Shown in pieces: positions 53,594 through 64,000 of a DNA stretch of 64,000 nt (the stretch's first letter is position 1; the number at the start of each line of letters is the position of its first letter). Source of the DNA: Litomosoides sigmodontis (taxonomy: Eukaryota > Nematoda > Chromadorea > Rhabditida > Onchocercidae); contig OY718806.1 in the NCBI GenBank assembly GCA_963070105.1, forward strand, positions 8,468,865-8,532,864, read 5' to 3'. Made by a program: the position numbers and the translations under genes. The notes under the pieces were generated by a model. The model was not told where the DNA came from. It saw nothing but the letters and a program-made list of their open reading frames with translations, and made no database searches.

Positions 53594-55573
53594 ACCTGGT
53601 ATTTGAATTTAATCTTACAGAAAAAATTTCGTAATTCGCGCGAAAAATGAAGAAGCGAAGTGTTGCAAGCGTTTGAATGACAACCTGTCAGTGATGTAAG
53701 CAAAATTGTAAATGTTCTGCTTGAGAAATAGTACCATTAGGAAATACATATAAGGAAATAAAAAAAAACAGTTAACGATCATAGAAAACTTCCGGTTAAT
53801 TTCAAAAATAAACATGACTGCTCAGTGAATTCGACAAAAATTTATGCGGCGAAATTTAATAATTCAGATGAAACTGAAATTACAAAATACTTTTAGCTAT
53901 CTCTAACATTATGCTGAAAAGAAGAACATCAACTAGCTCACTGTACCTCTCATACAATTCACTGCAAGCTTACATTTTACCTGAAATCTAACCTATTATT
54001 GAATGCTTACAGCGGACACGAACAATTTTCATATCGTGTCGCAGCAAAACCCCTATGATGAGAGCTGATTTTTTACTCTCCGTCAGTTCACAACTGAGTA
54101 TGAGGTCGACGTGGCGGGACACAGTAGATCGTAGTGGAGGATAGGATAGGACGGTGACGCGCTACCCCCTCCCCCTCATCCTTCACTCTTCCTTTCAGAG
54201 GGAGAGGGAGCTCTAGACAGGAAGAGAAGTGGTGTGATCGAGTGTATGGAGCGCGGGGCGGCAGTGTTGTAGGACTACTACTGACTGACTGGCTGGCTGA
54301 CTGACTAACTAACCGACTGACAGCATCTGCAAGGGAGGGAGACATCACATCACTTCACTTCACTTCGCAATACTTTGTTTGATTTGGGAGCAGTGCTGGA
54401 AAGCGGGCCGTTCAGCTCTGCTCAACGATTTCTAAAACTGATATGTTCCACTCAATGTTTTCCCTCCTCAAAGTGCCATCAGATGGAAGCAAAAACTCTC
54501 GCAGTGGGAAAAGCTCGTACAAAAAAAGAAGAGAAAATTTTACCATCTAAAATTGTATCGGAAATGAGTGAATGAGGAGACGGAGACCGTTGTTAATTGC
54601 TTGTTAGATGTTTGAAAAATATGGGAACTGGCAGAATTTGAAAAGAGTGGGAACTGGCAGAAGGTTGAGGATGAGGTGAAGCATTCTCAATTTTCCCAGG
54701 CCAGACATGCATGGAATGCTTGCAACATGTGGAATTTTGAGTTTTCATTCTCGTTTTGTTTCAACTAAATTTTTGAAAGTTAGTCCTTCGCTAACTAGGA
54801 AATCACTCGGTGAATTCACTAGTATTTTCATATTCGCATTCGCGAACTCGAGATCACCAGCAGGGGAGTTCGAAGGTCATGTGCAACAACAGAACTGTGC
54901 CACCACCTGCAGAACATCAGGCTTCTTCTGTTGGCCATATTCAAATTTCTGTTTAGGCTTGCAACGTCAACGTTACAACGTACCGGTAATGACGATGAAG
55001 CACTGGCAGTGCTAGAAGATGTGGGAGGGTTAACGCTTCGTGTGTGTGAGGTACTTCTCTCTCTTTGTACTTGGCTGCTATGAATCAGCGATATCATACT
55101 TTACAGCTTCAAATTAATCCTATTTTTTATGCAGCACATAACTTCCTCTAATATGGGCATTCCTTGACTTGTAGTAGGATATCCGTCAGTGATTCTTCCA
55201 TTATCAAGGCATGCACGTAAGAGCTCTGTAATTCATAGCGTACAGATTGGCAAATACATTGCAGTTAAGACCGCAACACGGATTTACCAACTTGTCTGTA
55301 CTTTATTTCTCATTCTATATAACCCTAATGCTTACTGGTGTCAGTTCATGTGGCAAGTGAAGCGGAAAGGTACAGTTTTCGAGCACTTCGGAGGAATTAT
55401 GAAACAGAGCTTTTGTTACTCTACTGCATGATACGTTGATAATCTCAAAGAATGATTTATCGCATTTTTTTTGTACGAGTTCGCCGAAGTTCGGGAGACC
55501 ATTTTATCCCTCAATATCCTAGTTTTACAACGTGTTTTCATGCATTTTTGACATTTTCAGAACAAAGCTATCA
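53594..55573. promoter_or_regulatory. Divergent promoter region of NUP155 and S1P lyase
   Basis: About 2 kb between head-to-head start codons. The part at 54090-54340 is clearly GC-richer and contains a pyrimidine-rich tract (ctaccccctccccctcatcc) and a (CTGA)n-like tract. Open frames at 54707-55015 (plus) and 54828-55097 (minus) overlap each other and lack family support. Confidence 0.45.
54278..54320. repeat. (CTGA)n-like tetranucleotide tract
   Basis: Imperfect CTGA/CTGG/CTAA units (ctgactgactggctggctga and following) in the GC-richer part of the NUP155/S1P lyase intergenic region. Confidence 0.85.
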
Positions 55574-58500
55574 ATGAATGAATGGTGGGCACTAGATGGT
55601 GCGTACACCTGGCGTTTAGTTGCGCAAGTTGTGGATGATGGTCGTGTTGCATTCAACCGGGCATGTGTAGATCTGGAACCGTGGCAGATCGTTTCGTACA
55701 CTTTGTCCGTGACATGCTTCTTCATCTGGCTACGGAAACTGCTAAAAGCAGACCGTCTCCTTTCTGCTCGTGCTGCGGTACCTTTTCTTCTGTATTTAAT
55801 TATCTTTTTCTACACATATTTATCCTGACGTTTTTTTCTTTTCAATAAAAGCATATTTGTTTAAATGATCTTTTCCAGATTTTTTCCATATTTCGTATGA
55901 TACCATGGATAAATGCGCAAATAAAAGAAGAAATGGAGAAAGCAAGAAAAGATTTTGAAGAGATGATTCATCAGTACGATAAGAGAAAGGTACATTAGCG
56001 AAAATTATAATTTCATGCTATTGAAATATTGTGCAGTGTACTGGTTGGTTTACATGAAAATAGCATAAGGAATGAAAATAACTGAAGATTTCTCAATTGT
56101 TTTCTCCTTGAAAACATTGCTTAATGTTACTTATGTACTGAACTCACGATTTTATACGAATTCAGCTCAATATACTTTTGAGGAATTCTACAAGTTCTTG
56201 CCTGAACATGGGCTTGCGGCGAGTAGTATAATTGATAAGGCAGAATTATATAAAACAATGAGCGAATTTTCATTTTACGAGGGTCGCGTTTCTGGGGTGG
56301 TCTTTGCGGACGTCGATGAAGAGCACCGTTCATTGCTACAAAAGGTTATCTAGTACAACTGTTTGATTACTTATTGATTTGAAGTAAAATTCGTGTGCAG
56401 ATCTACTTACTAAACGGATTCTCTATATCCTGATGATTGTTTTTGTAGATGTTTGAGCTATTTATATATACGGATTCTCTATATCCTGATCTTTTTCCTG
56501 GATGTCGGAAAATGGAAGCAGAAATTGTGCGCATTGTTTCATCACTTCTTCATGGTGGCCCTAGTTCTTGTGGAACAGTTACTTCCAATGATACAGAAAG
56601 CAATATGCTGGCATGTTTCGGTAGCGTTTTTCTACTTTCCATCAATCAATATTATATTACATATGTAAGGCTTTAGTGTTTTTTATGTGTAGTTATAATT
56701 GTTATCTGTATAGCGTGGTATCAATAACATCGATTCTTAATGATGAGAAACGCAGTGATCAATATTTCAGGGGGAGAATTGAAGATAAATTTGTAAGAAA
56801 AGGAAGTATATATGTCAAGGTTTTGGCACTCTCTTCAATTAGCATTAGCATTTTAGCCTATCGCAATCGTGCATTTGCCCGTGGAATCAGGCATCCAGAA
56901 ATGTTGGTGCCGGTAACTGCTCATGCTGCATTTGATAAAGCAGCGAAAGTATTGCAGATGCGTATTCGTCATATTCCTGTTGATAAAAACCAGCGAGTAA
57001 ATGTAGATGCAATGAAGCGCGCTATCAGTAATGAAACTTGTATGGTATGTTTGTTATTTATAATTTTCGGAAGTTCGAACCAACGATCACGACTGTTTTA
57101 AAATCTGTTGCACATTTTACATGTTTTACATAGTTTTATTTAAGTTTCTAATGTATCTTATTTTAGCTGGTGGCATCAGCTCCGAACTATTCGTTCGGTA
57201 CTATCGACAACATAGAAGCAATTTCCGAGGTACTATCTATATTCATGGTGAAACTTTCGCTATCAAGTAATAAATAGCTTGGGGAATTGCTTGTTTCAGT
57301 ATCATATTTAACTTTCATGTGCTTATTCAAAATTCTCCCAATTCAATTGCTGACAATTTAGATTAGCTCTCCCTTATTAGACTGTTTTTTAATTTAATCC
57401 CTAATATAGGACGGTTGATTCATTATTTCTAAATTCTTGAGGATTGTTAGATATTATTTTCAGTGTATTTTCAGCTGAGCCAAAGATATGGTATTCCGTT
57501 GCATGTTGATGCAACTCTTGGTGGTTTCATCCTGTCTATTATGGAACGATGTGATTTTACAGTAAAGTCGTACGATTTTCGTGTGCCTGGTGTGACATCA
57601 ATTTCTTGCGATATCCAAAAATATGGTTTTGCTCCAAATGGTAATTTAACGTTGCTTAATTTTGTTCTTCATAACATTTCAATTTTCATGTAAATTCTTC
57701 TGCTCATAAGTTAAAGCACCGCAAAAATTGTTTATATTAGGGACATCGCTGATATTATATCGTGACTCCTCTTTGCTTCATTATCAGTATTTTTGCAAAA
57801 GCGAATGGCCTGGTGGCATATATATGACATCTACCTTAGCTGGTAACAGAGACGGATGCGCAATAGCTTTAACTTGGGCTACTTTACTTTACAATGGAAG
57901 ACAAGGGTAAGGCAGAAGCTGTTTGTGTACATTTAAAAATACAAAAATACAACCCGAAGTGCTTGTTTCCTTTTTAGCCTACAAATACATTAACTTCTGG
58001 AGCTTCACTATAAGGCTTAACATGTTTTTTTCTGGCGTTGTTGGTAATGATTGCTACGTTGTGTGTCACCATATAATCATTCTGATTTTGCCGCATTCTG
58101 AGATATAAATTCTTTGTACAGTGTAGTTGTTGATTCAGTTAGTAGCAAATGCAGTAGAACATTTTATTCGAAACTTTTCGTACTGTATATTTATAGCGTG
58201 ATTTTGAGTTCTAAGAATTATGTTATTGCATCTAATGGTTTTCTTATTTTGCTCTTCAGCTATGCAGAACGGACAGAGGCAATTATTAATACCGTACGTG
58301 AGATACGAACTGGTATTGAGAAATGTTCTCACATACGGCTTCTATGTGAATCAGATGTTACAACTGTTGTGTTTACGGCGAAGAATCTCAACATTTACGC
58401 CTTAGCGGATCGTATGAAAAAGCTGGGATGGGTTTTATCTACTCTTCAAAATCCACCAGCGTAAGTATTTGCATTCAACTTTTTGCTCGAATGAGAAAAT

Positions 58501-58959
58501 TTAAGTGCTCGGGCAAATTATTTATTTTACTTTTATTTTATGCAACTTGCATATATACTCTTTTAGAGTTCATATTTGTGTTACGTTGAATCACACGAAG
58601 TCAGGTGTTGTGGAAAATTTCCTTCGCGAATTGAACATGGCTTGTGAAGATCTGGTATCAAATCCTGCATTCAGTCAACAATCGAGAACTGCCGCAATCT
58701 ACGGTCAGCATTATTTCATGAAATTTGTTTTGAATTCTGGAATCGAAAATGTTTTATTAAACATAAGATCTTCTTCAGTATTTTGGAAGGATAATGTTGA
58801 AGTGGTTTTAATGGTTTTTTAGATATGGTATCCTCTGTACCGGACATTGTGGAGGAAATATCTCACATGTATCTTGATAGCTACTACCAAATACCATTAC
58901 CGCCAGCTGGTTGTACACCAAGTAGAAAAAGGAACCTTGTTGCAGACAAAACTGCTTAA
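55574..58959 (+). CDS. Sphingosine-1-phosphate lyase (PLP-dependent)
   Basis: Cleaves sphingosine 1-phosphate to hexadecenal and phosphoethanolamine in the ER membrane, the exit step of sphingolipid breakdown. Eleven in-phase exons: 55574-55777, 55879-55989, 56183-56344, 56449-56620, 56857-57044, 57167-57229, 57475-57640, 57741-57906, 58260-58460, 58567-58703, 58823-58959, giving 568 residues, the same as human SGPL1. N-terminal membrane segment [15 protein letters not shown]. Core blocks: [43 protein letters not shown] and [16 protein letters not shown] with the Schiff-base lysine at about 349. Two positions are odd for the family: the usual SGGTES reads SNDTES, and THK before the lysine reads IQK. 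A TTTTCAG acceptor lies 13 bases before the ATG. C. elegans has paralogues spl-1 to spl-3; I cannot say which this matches. Confidence 0.95.
56414..56490. repeat. 21-bp exact micro-duplication across an intron/exon boundary
   Basis: acggattctctatatcctga plus one t occurs at 56414-56434, inside intron 3 of the S1P lyase gene just before the acceptor, and again at 56470-56490 inside exon 4, where it encodes part of TDSLYPD. Confidence 0.95.
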
Positions 58960-60870
58960 CAGACTTCCGAAAATCGTATATGCTCCAGGAATAATCCAAA
59001 ATTAAGAAATAAGGTGAAAACGATCATAATTTATCCTTACCCTATGTGAATTATCGTCGTTATATTGTTATTGTCGGTGAAACCATCACTTTTGACTGCA
59101 GAAAAAGTTAAAGCGGTAATGCTGTAGTTAAGACTAGTGGACATTTTGGATGAGCAGTTTTTTCAAAACTTATTATCATTAGATTATTCCCTTACCGTAA
59201 CTGTAATGTTCACGGTTGTGTTTTTCACCTTCCATCAAAATTTCAATACTGGTTTCTCGTCTTCCTCATAAGTGATCGTTTAAGTGGTACGAAGCGTAGG
59301 GGTTCTATTTCATTTCCTTTTCTGATTTCCGTATAGCATATCTGTCTCATATTCGTTTGCTTCAATTAACTCTAATTAAAACGGTTTGTTCTAAATGTTA
59401 TTAATCGGTAAGGCATTTCTTGAAATTTTAGATAAATTTATGTTTCATATGTTCAAGCGTGGGTCTGATTAATGGTTCTGATTTCATTTTATTCAAGACA
59501 TTTCTTCTTGCTTGTCTTGTTTGCTTTATATTTTAATGAATTATAGCAAAAATAGGTTGCTTATTTTCGTCTACTTGTACGTATGGTGTTCCTGCTAGAT
59601 ATGAATAGAATGCATTGATTTCATTTATTCAAAAAATCTTATTTAACTTTAATGAAAATGACGTGCTTCAAAACTGACTTTAGCTGGATGGGATAATTAT
59701 ATCCAAACATTGCTTTGATATAAAAACAAAACATTAATAAGATGGAATGACGAGTGAGTATAATTTCTTCATCGTTTCAATTATCTTGTAAATAGTTGCT
59801 CTTGTATTTTTTGTATCAAATATTTTGAATATTTTTTATATTAAATTGAAATTTTATTTTTTTAATATAAATAATGATAAAGTTTTTTGGATGTGATAGG
59901 TATGATTCTCCAAGCTTCAGAAATTGTAATTTTGTATGCATTCAAAAATTTCTTGTGATCTTTTTTTTTTTAAAAAAAAATCTAGAGCTTTGTTGTTTTT
60001 GTAGTACAATATATAATTATGTTTCTGTAGTTCATCATCAAATTGCCGGTGATTGGTAGTACTGTAATTCGTTTGAGCTTGCTAACATTGCATGTATATA
60101 ATTCAAGGTTTTTTGAGAATTCAAAAATTAGATTTGTAGCACTTGCAAATTTAACGATGAATTATGTTTTATTTGTTGATATAATTTTCAAATTTGGTGT
60201 ACTGACAAATTTTTACACTTAAGTAAAAAGTTTATCTTCATTCAATTTATTTACTGATTTGATGCTTGTTTCTGTAAAATATCTAATTTAATTTCGTTGA
60301 TTATAAAGTGTACTGATTTTCATATCAGCTTCTTGTTGGGTCATTTGGATTATTTCGCAATTTTGCGCAGGATTTGCTGAGTGTTCTCAATCTAACCATA
60401 AAATCCTTTTATAACGCGTAGATTCAGTTTAACCTTTCGAAACAGCGTGATTTAAAAACTGGGCATGTCATGAGGATTGCTAATGCATTTCCACAGAATG
60501 TTATTTCAGTTTGATCATTGACTGACTTGCATGTGTAATGAAGCTATTGCTTATTTAGCAGTAGTGACATGTTATTTATGAAATTTGCGAAGTTTTCTAA
60601 AAATTTTAATGCAAATTTCGCTCAATAATGATATACAGTCACAGTTTTGGATGATAAAAGGATTATCGGGGTGCATGGTACTTGACATAAAAACGCCGAT
60701 TAGTTCATGGATAATTAACTCTTTGGTCACGATGTTTCATTGACATTTACAACATTTTTTGTTAGTATCGAGTGTAGTACGTTGGAAAAGTTTGAATGAT
60801 AGACTTTGAAAAAAAAAATGCTGTAAACTGTAGTTATATATTGCAGTGTAAGCGATTGTACAATGTTCAT
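58960..60870. other. Intergenic region
   Basis: About 1.9 kb of AT-rich sequence after S1P lyase. No ORF with start, splice or family support. The last part is the presumed promoter of the small membrane protein at 60871; a TTGCAG about 25 bases before its ATG could be a spliced-leader acceptor. Confidence 0.45.
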
Positions 60871-61661
60871 ATGGATTTGTTACTGATATTTTATGCCACG
60901 GCAGCTGTTCTTTTCGTCCTTTTAACTCTTTTCACCGTGCTTACACTTAGTTGTTCTCATATTCTCAGGTAATTTTTCCGAAATTTAATTCTAATTTTTG
61001 TTGTATTTTTATGGGGACTAGCAGTGTATGCTTGAAATTATATTTTTCCAGAGTTTATACCAAACACTTTTTGCTGTTTTTTTTTTTTAACATATACCAT
61101 CGTATATCATATTCAGGGAGCATAGGCTTGTGTGGAAGAACTCAGTTAGTTCGTCAAAACTGGTATCCAGATCACTGGATATGGCGTTCGATGGTATTAT
61201 CGAGCAAGTAAAATATTTTTTATTTTTGTACTCGCTCATTGGTGAAAAAATTATTTTTAAAAGTCACGTGTGATTAATCTATAGGTATATTCTCATAATT
61301 ATGAAATTATGAGTTGAATAATTATGAACTATGAGTTGTGAGCGAGGATAAATCAATTAAGCGATCGAGATTATTTGTTCGGGAGATCCTAATATTATAT
61401 GCGTCAAAGATTTGAGGATTTCAGATTGATGTGGATAGGATAATAAGTCGTCGTCAAGAAAGAAAAGCGGAATGTGTTGAAAAAACGAGTAAAAATGAAG
61501 ATCGAATACATCCATTAGAGCATATTGATAATGATACAGCAACAGTACTTGCTGTGGATCAGCTGTTAGACACTTCATTCCTTATATCCGATGAGGAACT
61601 TGCCTGCTATGCACCAGCTGTTGATATGAAGATTGTTGCTGCTCATAGAGATCATGTTTGA
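60871..61661 (+). CDS. Small single-pass membrane protein, unknown function
   Basis: Three in-phase exons: 60871-60968, 61117-61207, 61425-61661, giving 141 residues. The N-terminus MDLLLIFYATAAVLFVLLTL continues hydrophobic to about residue 28 and looks like a signal anchor. A basic juxtamembrane part (REHRLVWKNSVSSSKLVSRS) follows, then a charged, soluble tail rich in Asp/Glu (RIISRRQERKAECVEK, LAVDQLLDTSFLISDEELAC). Clean GT/AG sites and matching phases make it a real gene rather than a chance frame. I do not recognise the family. Confidence 0.7.
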
Positions 61662-64000
61662 GGGAGCGGGTTTTTCTTTAATGTTTGTATTTGCTTAATT
61701 CTCGAAGACATGCCATATTCAATTGTTTCCTTTATTTTTTTGTAATTCATTGTAAAAACAGTTTTAGAGAGTTTCTTCTATGGTTTGATAAGTCATAAAA
61801 GGTTTAGACCCAGCAATGAAGAATAATTTATAATAGCCAGCTTCTTTTGATTAATCCGATGGAATTTGGTTTATTTCCAATGAGAAATTAAACTGCAACT
61901 TCTGCTGCATCGCCTGTTTGTATCCATAGTGAGTCCATGTATACTACAGAAAGACTTTCGTCAATTCCGTAAGGTAAATGCATAATGATATTTTTGATCT
62001 TTCGATCCTTACTTGATCACTGAAGACCATTTCTTTTTATGTTCCGCCCTCCGTATATATTCCTATGGATTTGTTACAAAATTCTCTCGATTAATCATTT
62101 ATATGTGTACATAGTTGGTGAATATATATATATATATCCTTAATTTTCAAATAAATTCAGTCGCTATTGCATTTATGAAATTAAACTTGGAAAGTTCATT
62201 GCAGTGGGGAGTGAATATTAGATGACGTTTACATACAGGGGATAGCTGCTGTAGTCAAATGCGGAAAAAATACTCCTGTGGTTATTTAAGAAAAGTGGTG
62301 ACGGTATTGAGCAATTGTGTTTGAAATGAAAATAATTTGAGGAAAAAATCCGATAATTTCGTAGCATATGAAACTTAAGAATTTTCTTACATATAAGTGT
62401 GAATTACCTCAACATATTTCGCAACATAAAATTTGTAATTGGCGTTTATTTCTTAACATAAAATTTTTTAGATCTTCGGAGGAAGTTTCACATTTGTTCA
62501 TCTGTTTGTTTATTCTATTTCGACACGTGTGTGTGGCATCATCCTGCCTCGTATAGCTTTGGAATTGTTGGTTAACTTATTTTGTTGATTCCAACCAATA
62601 GTTTAATTTTTTCGTTTCACTTATTTCATTTTTCCTTTATATTTTTGTTTTGAAAAAAACTGAGATAAGTCAGAAAATACGAAAGAGAATGACGATTGGA
62701 TACGTTGTCACTGATGTGATTTTACGACGCTGGATTTTAATTTTTGATTTCATGCTTTAGGCTTCATGTTCGAATAAATTCTATGATTTAAATACTTAAT
62801 TTTTAATTTTCAGAAACTGATGATGTATATGTGATTAGATAGCATCTGAAAATTGAAACGATGACAAATAATTCTATTGTAACAGATAATTATTAGTATT
62901 TTTTTGCAGATGAGGAATGCATTTGTATTACAGCAAATAAGTTTTTTTTCATCCATCAGTTATGTATTCATTTAAAATAATTTATGAATGTACGATAAAA
63001 ATTTTTATTGATTTTGCATGAAATGTAAGATACATTCTTGAAATATCGTGTCAAATAAGGAAGTATTTGTTTTTATACGGTGATATTAATTATCGCTTTT
63101 AAAGTATACAGCCGTATTTAGAAATATATATATAAACTGACTAATAATTATGTTACTGGAAGACTGCTTTAAAAGAAATTTACAAAATTAATTATTGTAT
63201 ATTTATAATTTTCAATAAATATTTAAATATTTATCTTCAGTACACTTAGCGATTCTCTCAGACTTACTAATAATAAGTATTAATAATTATTAGAATTTAA
63301 AATATACTGCATCACAGGAATTTTTCAAAACAATAAAAATATATGTAAAATTACTTTTCCAATGAATCTAATACATGTGGTAAAAATATTAGGATGGCAA
63401 TGGACAATAGGCGCTATGTTCTAATGTTTACGGTAAATTGCAAGCTTTCATGGAGCAATGTAATTTAATTGTAGGCAACAGTGGATAAAATTTTGATTGG
63501 TTAGTAAAATTCTTGATAGGTTCATTCAGTAGTAAATGATAATTGAAATAGTGATAGGAAATAGCGTTAAAATTAATTTGATTGATTTAAAGGAAGAAAA
63601 ATGCTTTTTCAATACTTTATCATATTATTAGCATTATAATTCTATCTTATTGATTGAGTTATTTGAAGTTAAAATAATTTAATTTTGAGGTAATGTTGAT
63701 ATGTTTTTAAACTGTTATGATTTAAAAAAAAAACGGAGGTACTGAAAGGATTCAAAGTGCACAACAGTTTGGTGATGTGTCTCAAAATTATCGAGATCCT
63801 TTGATATAAATTATTCCATCCAAAATTAGCAATGAACAGAAATAGCTGTGGTAGTGCAGAAGAAAGAAAATTTAGGCATTTTTAGATTGAAACATTGTTT
63901 CATATTTCGTTTCATCTTCTCTAACTTATTATTTAATCACACCTTCTGTGCATATAAATAATATCCATCGATTAATACAAAAAAAAAGTTTCTTGACAAA
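61662..64000. other. AT-rich right end without recognisable genes
   Basis: About 2.3 kb, very AT-rich, with short TA runs (62127-62138, 63126-63133) and no frame that has splice or family support. The 3' flank of the small membrane protein, then apparently noncoding to the window edge. Confidence 0.45.

Noticed and set aside
54707..55097. 102-codon plus frame and 89-codon minus frame
   Set aside because: They overlap on opposite strands, match no family, and sit in the S1P lyase upstream region; NUP155 already has its full N-terminus.

Overview
The window is eukaryotic and reads as nuclear DNA of a nematode, most likely a filarial (spirurine) worm. It is AT-rich, with small exons, short introns, nematode-style T-rich TTTTCAG acceptors, and proteins that line up over their full length with conserved metazoan families. 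I cannot name the species from the sequence. Gene models below were built by hand from reading frames, GT/AG sites, phase agreement and family knowledge; no search was run.

Layout, left to right: SPARC/osteonectin (minus, 449-4475); a mitochondrial VDAC porin (minus, 5678-8246) that shares a divergent promoter with a KIAA2013-like membrane protein (plus, 8753-12255); an ankyrin plus Death-domain protein with an apparent Rel dimerisation domain (minus, 12612-16311); a small broken or mis-assembled gene (plus, 17887-18148); IMP4, a U3 snoRNP protein (minus, 18507-20302); a head-to-head pair of BPI/LBP-type lipid-binding secreted proteins (minus 21763-26904, plus 27221-29887); an armadillo protein of ARMC10/ARMCX type starting with a myristoylation signal (plus, 30719-33887); PAQR3 (minus, 34949-39504) with an intronic (ATT)n tract of about 1 kb; a 3.8 kb stretch with little coding evidence; NUP155 in 31 exons (minus, 43324-53593); sphingosine-1-phosphate lyase (plus, 55574-58959); a small single-pass membrane protein of unknown function (plus, 60871-61661); and 2.3 kb of AT-rich sequence to the right edge.

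The genes do not form an operon or one pathway. Most are housekeeping (IMP4, NUP155, VDAC, S1P lyase) or matrix and receptor genes. Local couplings are the divergent VDAC/KIAA2013 pair, the BPI/BPI head-to-head paralogues and the NUP155/S1P lyase head-to-head pair. The most unusual locus is 12612-16311. It has the order of the C-terminal part of an NF-kB precursor (Rel dimerisation-like fold, ankyrin repeats, Death domain), but I find no Rel DNA-binding half upstream.
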